Below are positions 53,656 to 61,835 of a DNA stretch of 64,000 bases, piece after piece (the stretch's first letter is position 1; the number at the start of each line of letters is the position of its first letter). Under the pieces are notes generated by a model. The model did not search any database and was not told the DNA's origin. It worked only from the letters and a program-made list of their open reading frames with translations. This stretch comes from Starkeya sp. ORNL1 (GTDB lineage: Bacteria > Pseudomonadota > Alphaproteobacteria > Rhizobiales > Xanthobacteraceae): the NCBI RefSeq assembly GCF_012971745.1, contig NZ_CP048834.1, forward strand, positions 5,837,001 through 5,901,000, in the 5' to 3' direction. The position numbers and the translations under genes are program-made.

Positions 53656-53889
53656 TTACTGAGCCGGAGCCGGCTGTGCCGGGTTCGGTGCCGGAGCGGG
53701 CGTGCTCGGTGATGGCGCCGGTGCCGGGGTAACCGGGGCGGGCGAGGGCGATGGCGCCGGTGCCGGCGTGGTCTGGACGTTCGGTGCCGTACTCGGCTGC
53801 GGCGTCATTCTCCCCGAATAGTGAACGGCCGCCCAAATGGCGATGATCAGCACGATGGCGGCGATGACGAGGTTCGTGGTGCGGCTCAT
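53656..53889 (-). CDS. Small single-pass membrane protein with Pro/Ala-rich tail
   Basis: A 77-residue protein: one membrane helix near the N-terminus (LVIAAIVLIIAIWAAVHYSG) and a low-complexity tail of Pro, Ala, Thr and Ser repeats (TPAPAPSPSPAPVTPAP) probably outside the membrane. GGAGGTAG lies before ATG 53889. The frame stays open upstream to 54273, but that part shows no sign of coding. No function can be assigned. Confidence 0.6.
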   Translation of the reverse strand: MSRTTNLVIAAIVLIIAIWAAVHYSGRMTPQPSTAPNVQTTPAPAPSPSPAPVTPAPAPSPSTPAPAPNPAQPAPAQ

Positions 53890-54377
53890 GGAGCTACCTC
53901 CAAAATGAAAGACACGAGTATCGGGCCAGATGCGATGCCAGTTTAAATAAAGCATCCAACGCTCTGTGATCTCGTCGGATCCGGTATCGCAGGCTCTTGC
54001 TGTATCAAGGTAGTGTGGCGCAGTCCTCCGTGATTTCGACGGCGCAAACTCCAGACCCGCGCCGGGTATCATGTTCCTGGTACTTGCTCGCACCACGAAC
54101 TTCCTCTGCGGCGTACCGCAGCGGGAGGTAACGCGCTCGCACCGCCTCGGGTTCCACGCGAAGCTGATTGTGCACCGCCCATGCACGTCAAAGGATGTAG
54201 CGGACGGAGCAATCGCGGCTAGACTCAACCGCAATTCGAATCCCGACAGGCTGCGGGCAGCAGCCGAACCCAAGAGCCCGACTCAAGAATGAACCACCTC
54301 ATCCTTCGAGGCCGGCCTGCGGTCGGCTCCTCGGGATGAGGCGGTTCCGGATCCTGGAATCAGAGGAGACGCCGCCC
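53890..54377. other. Gene-poor stretch, including a family A repeat unit
   Basis: A 488-base gap. A single family A-like hairpin, AACCACCTCATCC to GGATGAGGCGGTT, occupies about 54291-54347 and lacks the usual inverted partner. The remainder has lower GC than the flanks and only short open frames with atypical composition (for example 54071-54292). I see no tRNA or clear gene; it probably contains promoters for the small genes either side. Confidence 0.5.
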
Positions 54378-54617
54378 ATGCCGATCTCCGAGTTCGATGT
54401 CGTCACGCTGTCCAAGTCCGCGATCCGCGTGATGCATCGCGACGAACACCATGTGTATGAGTTCGCCCTGATCGATGACGGGTGCGGCCGACGCGTCGTC
54501 AGCCGCGGCCCGGCCATCGTGTTCGGCCGGCCAAGCAAGGTCGCGGCGTGGGGACTGATCGCCGACGCCGAGTGTGCGGCCCGCAGTGCTGCGCGCGAGT
54601 TCGGCTTCACCGACTGA
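54378..54617 (+). CDS. Small conserved-type hypothetical protein
   Basis: A 79-residue acidic protein starting MPISEFDVVTLSKSAIRVMH, with no signal peptide or membrane segment. The composition (Asp/Glu and Ala/Arg) is typical of a real small cytosolic protein, and AGAGGAG lies upstream of ATG 54378. I do not recognise the family. It sits between the glycogen cluster and modA, with 128 bases to modA, and is not obviously linked to either. Confidence 0.6.
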   Translation: MPISEFDVVTLSKSAIRVMHRDEHHVYEFALIDDGCGRRVVSRGPAIVFGRPSKVAAWGLIADAECAARSAAREFGFTD

Positions 54618-54702
54618 GGCTTTCCACCCACCTTTAACCACGCCATCGCATCGCGGGGTTGTGCGCATTCGCGCGCGTTCCCTCGGTGGCGTGTGCTGCG
54701 TA

Positions 54703-54728
54703 ATCATGTATATGGACGGATACATGAT
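54703..54728. promoter_or_regulatory. Palindromic operator upstream of modA (likely ModE site)
   Basis: A perfect 9-8-9 inverted repeat: ATCATGTAT (54703-54711), spacer ATGGACGG, ATACATGAT (54720-54728). It ends 17 bases before the modA start and is flanked by AT-rich sequence unusual for this window. ModE represses modABC in many bacteria at palindromes containing TATA/ATAT cores, and a modE gene lies downstream on the opposite strand. That ModE binds here is inference. Confidence 0.72.
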
Positions 54729-54745
54729 CCAAGGGGAGCCTACCC

Positions 54746-55549
54746 ATGATTACCGTCCTGCCTGCCCTTTCCCGTCGTGTCTTCGTGCTCGGTGCGCTTT
54801 CGCTGGCGCTGCTGATTGCCCCGCAGTTGCAGCGTCCGGCGGCCGCGCAAGGCGAAACCCCGGTGGTGTTCGCCGCGGCCAGCCTGACCAATGCGTTCCA
54901 GGACATTGGCAAGGCCTATAAGGAGAAGACCGGCAAGGACGTGACCTTCTCCTTCGCCGCCTCCTCGGCGCTGGCCAAGCAGCTCGAGGCCGGCGCGCCG
55001 GCCGGCATCTTCGCCTCGGCCGACCTGAAGTGGATGGACTACACCGACGAGAAGGGCCTGACGCTGAAGGCGACGCGGGTCACCCCGATCGGCAACAGCC
55101 TCGTGCTCATCATGCCGGCGGACAAGGCCAAGGACGTCAAGATCGACAAGAACTTCGACTTCTCCGCCTTCATCGGGCCAAACGGCAAGATCTCCACCGG
55201 CCTCACCGACAGCGTGCCGATCGGCGTCTATGCCAAGACCGCGCTGACCAATCTCGGCCAGTGGGACAAGGTGAAGGACCGCGTGGTCGGTGCCGAGAGC
55301 GTGCGTGCGGCGCTGGCGCTGGTCGAGCGCGGCGAGGCTGCCGCCGGCATCGTCTATTCCACCGACGCCGCGGTAGCGAAGAATGTGAAGGTGGTCGCCA
55401 CCTTCCCGGCCGACAGCCATCCGCCGGTGGAATATCCGTTCGAGATCGTGAAGGGCCAGGACAACGCCGCCACCAAGGCGTTCTTCGAGTTCCTCACCGG
55501 TCCCGAGGCCAAGGCGATCTACGCCAAGTACGGCTTCGTGGCGAAGTAG
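54746..55549 (+). CDS. modA: Molybdate ABC transporter substrate-binding protein ModA
   Basis: A 267-residue periplasmic binding protein that captures molybdate. Signal peptide: RRVFVLGALSLALLIAPQLQ followed by RPAAAQGE. The mature domain shows VVFAAASLTNAFQDIG, FSFAASSALAKQLEAGAPAG, FASADLKWMDY and TPIGNSLVLIMP, the usual oxyanion-site loops of ModA. AAGGGGAG precedes the ATG. A palindromic operator lies immediately upstream. A family A repeat pair separates it from modB. Confidence 0.95.
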   Translation: MITVLPALSRRVFVLGALSLALLIAPQLQRPAAAQGETPVVFAAASLTNAFQDIGKAYKEKTGKDVTFSFAASSALAKQLEAGAPAGIFASADLKWMDYTDEKGLTLKATRVTPIGNSLVLIMPADKAKDVKIDKNFDFSAFIGPNGKISTGLTDSVPIGVYAKTALTNLGQWDKVKDRVVGAESVRAALALVERGEAAAGIVYSTDAAVAKNVKVVATFPADSHPPVEYPFEIVKGQDNAATKAFFEFLTGPEAKAIYAKYGFVAK

Positions 55550-55556
55550 CCTGCGT

Positions 55557-55660
55557 GCTTCGAGGCCGCCCTGCGGGCGGCACCTCAGCATGACGAGGGT
55601 GCTTACTGTAATAAGAACCACGTCATACTGAGGTGCGAGCGTAGCGAGCCTCGAAGGATG
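55557..55660. repeat. Palindromic repeat pair, family A
   Basis: First unit (from CTTCGAGGC, ending CTCAGCATGACG, 55557-55596) has one change in its closing arm; second unit ends CTCGAAGGATG at 55660. It lies between modA and modB, within a likely operon, and may lower expression of the downstream genes. Confidence 0.82.
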
Positions 55661-55706
55661 CTCACCCCAGCGCGCGCTTTCGGTGCCGTGGTTGGAACAG
55701 GTCGCG

Positions 55707-56396
55707 ATGCTCACCCCCGAGGAATGGACGGCGGTCTATCTCAGCCTGAAGGTGGCCTTCTGGGCGACGTTCTGGAGCCTGCCGTTCGCCATCCTCACCG
55801 CCTGGGTGCTGGCGCGCACCACCTTTCCGGGGAAGGGGCTGTTCGACGGCATCATCTATCTGCCGCTGGTGCTGCCGAAGGTGGTGGTCGGCTATCTGCT
55901 GCTGATCGCGCTCGGGGCGCGCGGCTTCCTTGGCCAGTATCTCGATGCCTGGTTCGGCATAAGGCTGATCTTCACCACGGCCGGCGCCATCGTCGCCGCC
56001 GCGGTCATCAGCTTTCCGCTCACCGTGAACGCCATCCGGCTGGCGCTGGAGGCGGTCGATCAGGGGCTGGAGACCGCCGCGCGCACGCTCGGCGCCTCTC
56101 GGCTCGATGTGTTCTTCTCGGTCACGCTGCCGCTGATGCTGCCGGGCATCCTCTCCGGCGCGCTACTCTCTATCGCCTCTGCACTGGGCGAATTCGGCGC
56201 CACCATCACCTTCGTCTCCAACGTCGAAGGCGTCACCCGCACCATCCCGCTTGCCATCTACAGCGCTACCCACATGACGGACGGCGACGCCATGGCGCTC
56301 AGGCTCACCGTGGTCTCCATCATCCTCGCGCTGGCCGCGCTGCTGATGGCGAACCTCGTCGACAAGCGCATCCGCATCATGCTCGGGCGCATATGA
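55707..56396 (+). CDS. modB: Molybdate ABC transporter permease ModB
   Basis: A 229-residue inner-membrane permease with about five helices. MLTPEEWTAVYLSLKVAFWA aligns with the usual ModB N-terminus, supporting ATG 55707; GTG at 55683 is an alternative. The EAA loop, where the ATPase docks, is seen as ETAARTLGASRLDVFFSVTLPLMLPGIL. LGEFGATITFVSNVEGVTRT is typical of ModB. Its stop overlaps the modC start (ATGA at 56393). Confidence 0.95.
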   Translation: MLTPEEWTAVYLSLKVAFWATFWSLPFAILTAWVLARTTFPGKGLFDGIIYLPLVLPKVVVGYLLLIALGARGFLGQYLDAWFGIRLIFTTAGAIVAAAVISFPLTVNAIRLALEAVDQGLETAARTLGASRLDVFFSVTLPLMLPGILSGALLSIASALGEFGATITFVSNVEGVTRTIPLAIYSATHMTDGDAMALRLTVVSIILALAALLMANLVDKRIRIMLGRI

Positions 56397-57514
56397 TCGA
56401 GGTCGACATTCGCCTCGCCCGGCCGGGCTTCGCGCTCAGTGCGGACTTCTCCGCGCCGGAGGTCGGCGTCACCGCGCTGTTCGGCCGCTCCGGCGCCGGC
56501 AAGACCACCATCATCCAGGCGGTGGCCGGCGTGGCGCGGCCGGACGAGGGGAAGATCGTCGTCGGCGACGAGACCTTCTTCGATACTAAGCGCGGCATTG
56601 ACGTGCCGGTGGAGCGGCGCCGCGCCGGCTATGTGTTCCAGGATGCGCGGCTGTTCCCGCACCTGAATGTCGAGCGCAATCTGCGCTATGGCGAGCGGCG
56701 CGCGCGTGTCACCGAACGCCCGATCGGCTTCGATGCGGTGGTCGACCTGCTCGGCATCGGCCATTTGCTGGCGCGGCGGCCGCACACGCTCTCCGGCGGC
56801 GAGCGCCAGCGCGTCGCCATCGGCCGGGCGCTGCTCTCGCAGCCGCGTCTGCTCCTGATGGACGAGCCGCTCGCCTCGCTCGACGAGGCACGCAAGCTGG
56901 AAATCCTGCCTTATCTCGAACGGCTGCGCGACGAGATGCGGCTGCCGATCCTGTTCGTCAGCCACTCCATCGACGAGGTGCTGCGGCTCTCCGACATGGT
57001 GGTAGCGCTGAAGGATGGGCAGCAGATGGCGGCCGGCCCGGTCGCGGACGTGATGTCGCGGCCGGACATATTGCCGGTGGTCGGGCGCTTCGATCTCGGC
57101 ACCATCCTCGATTGCGCGGTGGCGCGGCATGATGCGGCCTACCAGCTCTCGACACTGACGTTTGCCGATGGCGAATTGCGCGTGCCGCAGGTGGATCGCC
57201 CGGTCGGTGCCACGGTGCGGGCGCGGGTGCGCTCACGCGACGTGTCGATCGCGCTGTCGCGGCCGGTCGATGTCTCGGTGAGCAATCTGTTCGCTGGAAC
57301 GGTGTCGGCGATCCGCCGCATCGAGGGGCCTTATGCCGATGTCGAGATCACGGTCGGGACCACGGCGCTGCACGCGCAGGTGACCCACGAGAGCATCGAG
57401 CGACTGGCGCTCAAGCCGGGCCAGCCGGTCTGGGCGATGGTGAAGACGGTGGCGGTGGACAGCCGCAGCCCGTCCTTCAACGGGTCCGCTGGCGACGGTT
57501 CGCCGGAAGCGTAG
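56393..57514 (+). CDS. modC: Molybdate ABC transporter ATPase ModC
   Basis: A 373-residue ATPase. Walker A GRSGAGKTTIIQAVAGV, signature LSGGERQRVAIGRAL, Walker B LLLMDEPLASLDEARK and the switch histidine in FVSHSIDEVLRL are present. The C-terminal third (VARHDAAYQLSTLTF, then VRARVRSRDVSIALSRP) is the TOBE/Mop-like domain that can bind molybdate and tune transport. It overlaps modB at its start and overlaps the convergent modE gene by 38 bases at its end. Confidence 0.96.
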   Translation: MIEVDIRLARPGFALSADFSAPEVGVTALFGRSGAGKTTIIQAVAGVARPDEGKIVVGDETFFDTKRGIDVPVERRRAGYVFQDARLFPHLNVERNLRYGERRARVTERPIGFDAVVDLLGIGHLLARRPHTLSGGERQRVAIGRALLSQPRLLLMDEPLASLDEARKLEILPYLERLRDEMRLPILFVSHSIDEVLRLSDMVVALKDGQQMAAGPVADVMSRPDILPVVGRFDLGTILDCAVARHDAAYQLSTLTFADGELRVPQVDRPVGATVRARVRSRDVSIALSRPVDVSVSNLFAGTVSAIRRIEGPYADVEITVGTTALHAQVTHESIERLALKPGQPVWAMVKTVAVDSRSPSFNGSAGDGSPEA

Positions 57515-57938
57515 GCGGCGCCGGCGCCTTCGCAGCATGTGTCGCCTGCGTCTCCTGCCAGTCGTCGGCCAGCGCCGCGCGCAATTCCTCGGCCGCCTCG
57601 CGCGTGGCTTTCGCACTGTCGCGCTCAATGCCGCGATAGAGACCGATAAGTTTCTCGCCGAACGTCGTGAGCTCGGTGCCGCGGCCGCGCCGACCCGGGA
57701 AGGTCTCGACCACGCGCTGGTTGAACATGCGGTCGAGTTCATCGACCAGCAGCCAGGCGCGCCGATAGCTCATGCCCATCTTGCGCGCCGCCGAGAGGAT
57801 GGACTGCTCGGTGCGGATGGTTTCCAGCAGTTCGATCTTGCCCGGCCCGAGAAAGCGTCCGTCGCCGAAATAGAGGCGGATGAACAAGCCGTCGCGGGGC
57901 GCGTCGTGGACATCGGTGTCGGGCGGTGTTTCCGGCAT
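57477..57938 (-). CDS. modE: Short ModE-type regulator lacking the molbindin domain
   Basis: A 153-residue protein. Residues 20-115 match the winged helix-turn-helix of ModE: GKIELLETIRTEQSILSAARKMGMSYRRAW, then RVVETFPGRRGRGTELTTFG. The usual C-terminal pair of molbindin domains (about 120 residues) is absent, replaced by a short Ala/Pro-rich tail (APAPPTLPANRRQRTR). It may sense molybdate differently, or rely on ModC. ATG 57938 has GGAAGGAAA upstream. It overlaps the modC end; likely target: the palindrome in front of modA. Confidence 0.88.
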   Translation of the reverse strand: MPETPPDTDVHDAPRDGLFIRLYFGDGRFLGPGKIELLETIRTEQSILSAARKMGMSYRRAWLLVDELDRMFNQRVVETFPGRRGRGTELTTFGEKLIGLYRGIERDSAKATREAAEELRAALADDWQETQATHAAKAPAPPTLPANRRQRTR

Positions 57939-57996
57939 GGATAGGTTTCCTTCCAGTCGCGAGGATAGGGGAGGAGCCGCCATGCCGGAAGCATGT

Positions 57997-59346
57997 TCAG
58001 GCTGTGGAGGTCCGGTTCGGGCGCCGCCGCGCGAGTGCCAGGTCCAGCAGCACCATCACCAGCAGCGAGGCGCCGACCAGCGGGAACACCAACCCGAACA
58101 GCGCCATGAGCAGGACGAGGCCGCGCATGGTGCGCGCGTCCGCGGGTGGCGGGGGCACGCCAAGCGTGCCCTTGGGGCGGCGCTTCCACCACATCACGCC
58201 GGCGGACACCGCCATCAGCACGATGGACAGGCAGACCGCGAGCAGCACGAGCTGGTTCGCCAGCCCGAACTCCTGGCCCATATGCACATTGATGCCCCAC
58301 TCCATCGCCTTCGCCGCGGGGCCGTAATCGGCATAGCTGACATCGAGCAGCGGCTTGCCGCTGTACTGGTCGAGATGGACGACACGCTGCTTTGACAGGT
58401 CGCCGGGATAGACCGCCGCGGAATAGACGCCGCCCGGTCCATCCGGCAGGCTGAGCGCATAGCCCGGCGCCACGCCGAGCCTGTCGAACGCGGTGGCAGC
58501 GGCATCGACGCCGATCGGCTGCATGGTCTTGGGCGTTGACACCGGCATTTTCGCCTGTTCCAGCGACCAGGCGGTGGGGCCGTTGGCATGGGCGAGATGC
58601 TCGTCCGACATCGGCACGTTCACATAGACGCCGGACGGGTAGCCGTAATTCGAGCTGTTGGCCCACTCATTGACCTTCTCGCCCCAGAACATCGACCATG
58701 GCATGCCGGTCGTCGCGAGAAACCCGATGAAGAGGCCGGCAAAGGCGCCGGTCACCGCATGGAGATCGCGCCAGAACACGCGTCGCTGCGGCGTGCCGCG
58801 CACGCTGACCACGCCGCCGGTCTGCTTGCGCGGCCACCACAGATAGAAGCCGGTCGCCACCAGCAGGATGGCCCAGCCGCCGACGATCTCGATGATGGCG
58901 GTGGCGCCGGGTCCGAACTCGGCGAGGCTGTGCAGGCGGCGCACCAGCCACATCACCGTGCCGCGGTCCGGCAGTTCGCCGAGCGCGTGGGCGTCATAAG
59001 GATCGACGTAGACGGCGTACTTGTCGCCATCTGCGGTCTTCACCGTCACCTCAGCGGAGGAGGTGGGGTTCGCCGGCATGGTGATCTTCACCGCCGTGCC
59101 GGGCTGCACGCCGAGCGCGGAGTCGATCAGCCGGCCCGGAGGAAGCGGCACGGTATCGCGCACCTCTACCTGCTTGAGATCGCGGTGCCAGAGCGCGTCG
59201 ATCTCGTTGTGGAAGAGATAGAGCCCGCCGGTGATGGCGAGCAGCATCATGAAGGGCAGCACCATCAGGCCGGCATAGAAGTGCCAGCGCCAGACGGCAC
59301 GGTAGAGGCTGGACGGGGCGTCGCTGGACGCAGCTGTTGTGTTCAT
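57997..59346 (-). CDS. PepSY-associated membrane protein (PiuB-like)
   Basis: A 449-residue inner-membrane protein with an N-terminal helix (WHFYAGLMVLPFMMLLAITGGLYLFHNEID) and helices at EIVGGWAILLVATGFYLWWPR, AVTGAFAGLFIGFLATTGMPW, LVLLAVCLSIVLMAVSAGVM and a final pair near residue 410. Large periplasmic loops carry PepSY-like regions. Family members are ferric-siderophore or flavin-reductase-linked proteins, but the exact role is not established. The WWPRK motif and conserved His residues in WRWHF and RDLHAVTGAF could bind haem. It precedes PCuAC on the opposite side of a shared minus-strand cluster. Confidence 0.85.
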   Translation of the reverse strand: MNTTAASSDAPSSLYRAVWRWHFYAGLMVLPFMMLLAITGGLYLFHNEIDALWHRDLKQVEVRDTVPLPPGRLIDSALGVQPGTAVKITMPANPTSSAEVTVKTADGDKYAVYVDPYDAHALGELPDRGTVMWLVRRLHSLAEFGPGATAIIEIVGGWAILLVATGFYLWWPRKQTGGVVSVRGTPQRRVFWRDLHAVTGAFAGLFIGFLATTGMPWSMFWGEKVNEWANSSNYGYPSGVYVNVPMSDEHLAHANGPTAWSLEQAKMPVSTPKTMQPIGVDAAATAFDRLGVAPGYALSLPDGPGGVYSAAVYPGDLSKQRVVHLDQYSGKPLLDVSYADYGPAAKAMEWGINVHMGQEFGLANQLVLLAVCLSIVLMAVSAGVMWWKRRPKGTLGVPPPPADARTMRGLVLLMALFGLVFPLVGASLLVMVLLDLALARRRPNRTSTA

Positions 59347-59417
59347 CGGAATCGGGTCCGGAAATCGAGGATGAGGGAGACGTCGGCGCTCGCCGCCCGC
59401 AGGCGGGTAGGGACGGC

Positions 59418-59975
59418 TCAGTTCGACGGCATGTTGTGCATGTCGTGGCCGGGCATGGCGCTATCCGGCGCCTGGCCCTTCGGGCCGCCCATGCCTTCCA
59501 CCGCGAACTCCACCGCGACGGTGCCGGCCTTCTCGAAGGTCAGCGTGCCCTTGATGCGCTCGCCCTGCTTCAAGGGCTGCTTCAGCCCGATCATCATCAG
59601 ATGATAGCCGCCCGGCGACAAAGCGAGCTTGCCGTTGGCAGGCACCTCGACGCCGCCCTCGATCATGCGCATCGTCATCACGCCGTCCTTCTCGGACATC
59701 TGATGGATCTCGACATGGTCGGCGACGTCGCTGGTCACCGCGACCAGCCGATCCGGTGCGGTGCCGTGATTCTCGATCGTCACATAGCCGCCGCCGACCT
59801 TAGCGCCGCCTGGCGTCATGCGCACCCAGGGATGCGCGATCTCGAGGTCGCCGGCCTTGTACTCATGGGCGAAGGCGCCGTGTGCGGTGAACAGTACGAT
59901 CGCGGCGGCGAGGGTGGCGAGGCCGATGCGGTCCTCGATGCGGGCAAGCAGACGATGGCGAAGCGTGTTCAGCAT
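59418..59975 (-). CDS. Periplasmic copper chaperone PCu(A)C
   Basis: A 185-residue secreted protein (signal region LATLAAAIVLFTAHGAFA) that binds Cu(I) and helps build cytochrome oxidase CuA centres. The ligand pattern is visible: HQM (EIHQMSEKDGVMTMRM) and HLM (GGYHLMMIGLKQPL), with WVRMTPGGAKVGGGYVTIEN at the N-terminal beta strand. A Met/His tail (MPGHDMHNMPSN) may add a site. CAGGAGCC precedes the ATG. It lies between the PiuB-like gene and a small Cys-rich secreted protein, suggesting a metal-related cluster. Confidence 0.92.
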   Translation of the reverse strand: MLNTLRHRLLARIEDRIGLATLAAAIVLFTAHGAFAHEYKAGDLEIAHPWVRMTPGGAKVGGGYVTIENHGTAPDRLVAVTSDVADHVEIHQMSEKDGVMTMRMIEGGVEVPANGKLALSPGGYHLMMIGLKQPLKQGERIKGTLTFEKAGTVAVEFAVEGMGGPKGQAPDSAMPGHDMHNMPSN

Positions 59976-60056
59976 GGATGGCTCCTGCGGCCGGACGCAT
60001 TGTGGCGGTGCCGGCCATTCGACTGACGGGAGGGATTCCGCGAGGCGGAAAGCGCG

Positions 60057-60437
60057 TCAGGCGAAGGGAGGAGCGCGGGCGTTGTGCAGGCCGCGGGGCG
60101 TACCGTCGGGACCAGTCTCGACATCCACCGGTACAAGGATTGCGACCGTGACGGGGTGGGGAGCCTCAAAGCCGACAGCTACGGGAGGGGTACCGGTGCC
60201 GACCGACACATTGCAGCCGGTGGTGCAGCAGTCCGGCGTATGGCTCGCCGGATCGGACGGGCTGGCGGGGCCTTTGACGGCACCGCTGCAGAGGACCTGA
60301 CCGAACCCATCCAGCGCGAATGCGGTACCGGCGTGGGTGCCGGAGGCGAGGCCGCCGAGCAGCCCCTGCAGGACGAGCAGATAGGCGGCGAGGATCGCCG
60401 TCATCGTCATCCGCATCGTGCCGCGTGCCCGCTTCAT
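60057..60437 (-). CDS. Small DUF2946-like Cys-rich secreted/membrane protein
   Basis: A 126-residue protein with one hydrophobic N-terminal segment (MTAILAAYLLVLQGLLGGLA) and a loop with VLCSGAVKG and PDCCTTGCNVS, a Cys pattern resembling DUF2946. Such small proteins often neighbour copper-handling genes. I chose ATG 60437 (MKRARGTMRMTM). The last 60 residues lack clear features. It is divergent from the secreted 111-residue gene with about 90 bases between. Confidence 0.62.
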   Translation of the reverse strand: MKRARGTMRMTMTAILAAYLLVLQGLLGGLASGTHAGTAFALDGFGQVLCSGAVKGPASPSDPASHTPDCCTTGCNVSVGTGTPPVAVGFEAPHPVTVAILVPVDVETGPDGTPRGLHNARAPPFA

Positions 60438-60529
60438 GCAATCTGCGTAGCATGCGGCACGCATCGGTGGAACGCCCACGACTGCGGCGCGTTGCCATGA
60501 CCTATGGTCAGGGCGCGACGGAGGCACCC

Positions 60530-60865
60530 ATGAAGAAGCGTGCCGCGATTGAAATCATACTGGCGCTTGCGGCGCTGCTTGCGCTTGCGGCCCCCGCCGT
60601 AGGGCAAACGCACACCCGGTGCGACGCCAGCAAGGCGCAGGCGGGGGAGGCGGCGACGCCGCCTGGTCCGGGCGACGCGTCCGGCTCCAATCCGGGCTCC
60701 ACGGGCTCGACCGGCTGGACCGGTGGTACCGGCGGCTCGAACATCGGCACCTCGCCGCACGCGCCGACCCCTGGCTCGCCGAACGTACATCCGGAGACGG
60801 CGCAGGGCGTCAATCCAGTGCCGTCGCCGGCCGATCCGACGAGCGGGCCGAAGCCGAATTGTTGA
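60530..60865 (+). CDS. Secreted Gly/Pro/Ser-rich protein
   Basis: A 111-residue protein with a signal peptide (IILALAALLALAAPAVGQ) and a low-complexity mature part rich in Gly, Ser, Thr and Pro (GSTGSTGWTGGTGGSN), ending in a single C-terminal Cys (SGPKPNC), with another Cys near the mature N-terminus. No family is recognised. GACGGAGG precedes the ATG. It is followed by a family A repeat pair. A surface or cell-wall role is only a guess. Confidence 0.6.
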   Translation: MKKRAAIEIILALAALLALAAPAVGQTHTRCDASKAQAGEAATPPGPGDASGSNPGSTGSTGWTGGTGGSNIGTSPHAPTPGSPNVHPETAQGVNPVPSPADPTSGPKPNC

Positions 60866-60891
60866 GGGTGCTCTGTGTGGGCATCCTTCGA

Positions 60892-60979
60892 GGCCCGGCT
60901 TTGCCGGGCACCTCAGGATGACGTCGCTTATGTAACCACGTCATCCCGAGGTGCGAGCATAGCGAGCCTCGAAGGATGC
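60892..60979. repeat. Palindromic repeat pair, family A
   Basis: First unit CATCCTTCGAGGC to CTCAGGATGACG (60892-60923); second unit ACCACGTCATCCCGAGG to CTCGAAGGATG ending at 60979. It lies between convergent genes, 18 bases downstream of the xylG stop on the minus strand. Confidence 0.85.
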
Positions 60980-60996
60980 TGAAGCAGAGCGCCCGC

Positions 60997-61824
60997 CTAC
61001 TGCATCGCCCCCGGCCCGGGGAGCGCGCCGGGTGGGACCTTGCCGAGGATGATCATCCCCAGCACGTCGTCCTGCGTCACGTCCGAGGTGCGTGCGGTGC
61101 CGACCAATTTGCCGTTCTTCATCACGCTGACGCGGTCGGCGAGGTCGAACACGTCGTGGATGTCGTGGCTGATCAGGAAGATGCCGATGCCCTCGGCCTT
61201 CAGCTGCTTGATCAGCTCCGCGACCTGGGCGGTCTCCTGCGGGCCGAGTGCGGCGGTCGGCTCGTCCATGATCAGGATCTTGGCGTTGAAATGGATGGCG
61301 CGGGCGATCGCCACCGATTGCCGCTGGCCGCCGGAGAGGCCGCGCACCGGCTCCTTGAACTTGCGGAAATTCGGATTCAGCCGGCCCATCACCTCGCGCG
61401 TCGCCGCTTCCATGGCGACGTCGTCGAGCGTGCCCCACGCCGTCCTGATCTCGCGGCCGAGGAAGAGGTTGGCGGCGGCGTCCACATTGTCGGCCAGCGC
61501 CAGCGTTTGATAAATCGTCTCGATGCCGTAGCGCTTGGCATCGCGCGGATTGGCGATGGCCGCCGTCTCGCCATTGATGCGGATCTCGCCGGAATCCGCC
61601 TTGTAGGCGCCGGCCAGGATCTTGATGAGGGTCGACTTGCCGGCGCCATTATGGCCGAGCAGGCCGACGACTTCGCCGGGCATCAGGTCGACATTCACAT
61701 GATCGACGGCATGGATGCCGCCGAAGGCGATGCAGATGTCGCGCATCTCCACCAGCGGCGTGCCGGGGATGAGCGAGGCGCCGGGAGGGGCGGAGACGGA
61801 CGCGGTAGCCTGTGCCTGTTCCAT
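60997..61824 (-). CDS. xylG: D-xylose-type ABC transporter ATP-binding protein XylG
   Basis: A 275-residue single-domain ABC ATPase of the ribose/xylose class. Walker [20 protein letters not shown], signature [15 protein letters not shown], Walker [14 protein letters not shown] and the histidine in [10 protein letters not shown] are all present. XylG in rhizobia has this short, one-domain form, unlike RbsA. It is the last gene after xylF and xylH on the minus strand, with GAGGGC before the ATG. The sugar specificity is inferred from XylF. Confidence 0.88.
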   Translation of the reverse strand: MEQAQATASVSAPPGASLIPGTPLVEMRDICIAFGGIHAVDHVNVDLMPGEVVGLLGHNGAGKSTLIKILAGAYKADSGEIRINGETAAIANPRDAKRYGIETIYQTLALADNVDAAANLFLGREIRTAWGTLDDVAMEAATREVMGRLNPNFRKFKEPVRGLSGGQRQSVAIARAIHFNAKILIMDEPTAALGPQETAQVAELIKQLKAEGIGIFLISHDIHDVFDLADRVSVMKNGKLVGTARTSDVTQDDVLGMIILGKVPPGALPGPGAMQ

Positions 61825-61835
61825 GGTCTCTGCCC

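Noticed and set aside
54225..54265. Possible tRNA T-loop (ATTCGAATCC)
   Set aside because: No matching acceptor, D or anticodon stem could be built around it.
54071..54292. Small plus-strand frame between the Pro-rich gene and the 79-residue gene
   Set aside because: No ribosome site, no recognisable motif, and composition unlike neighbouring genes.
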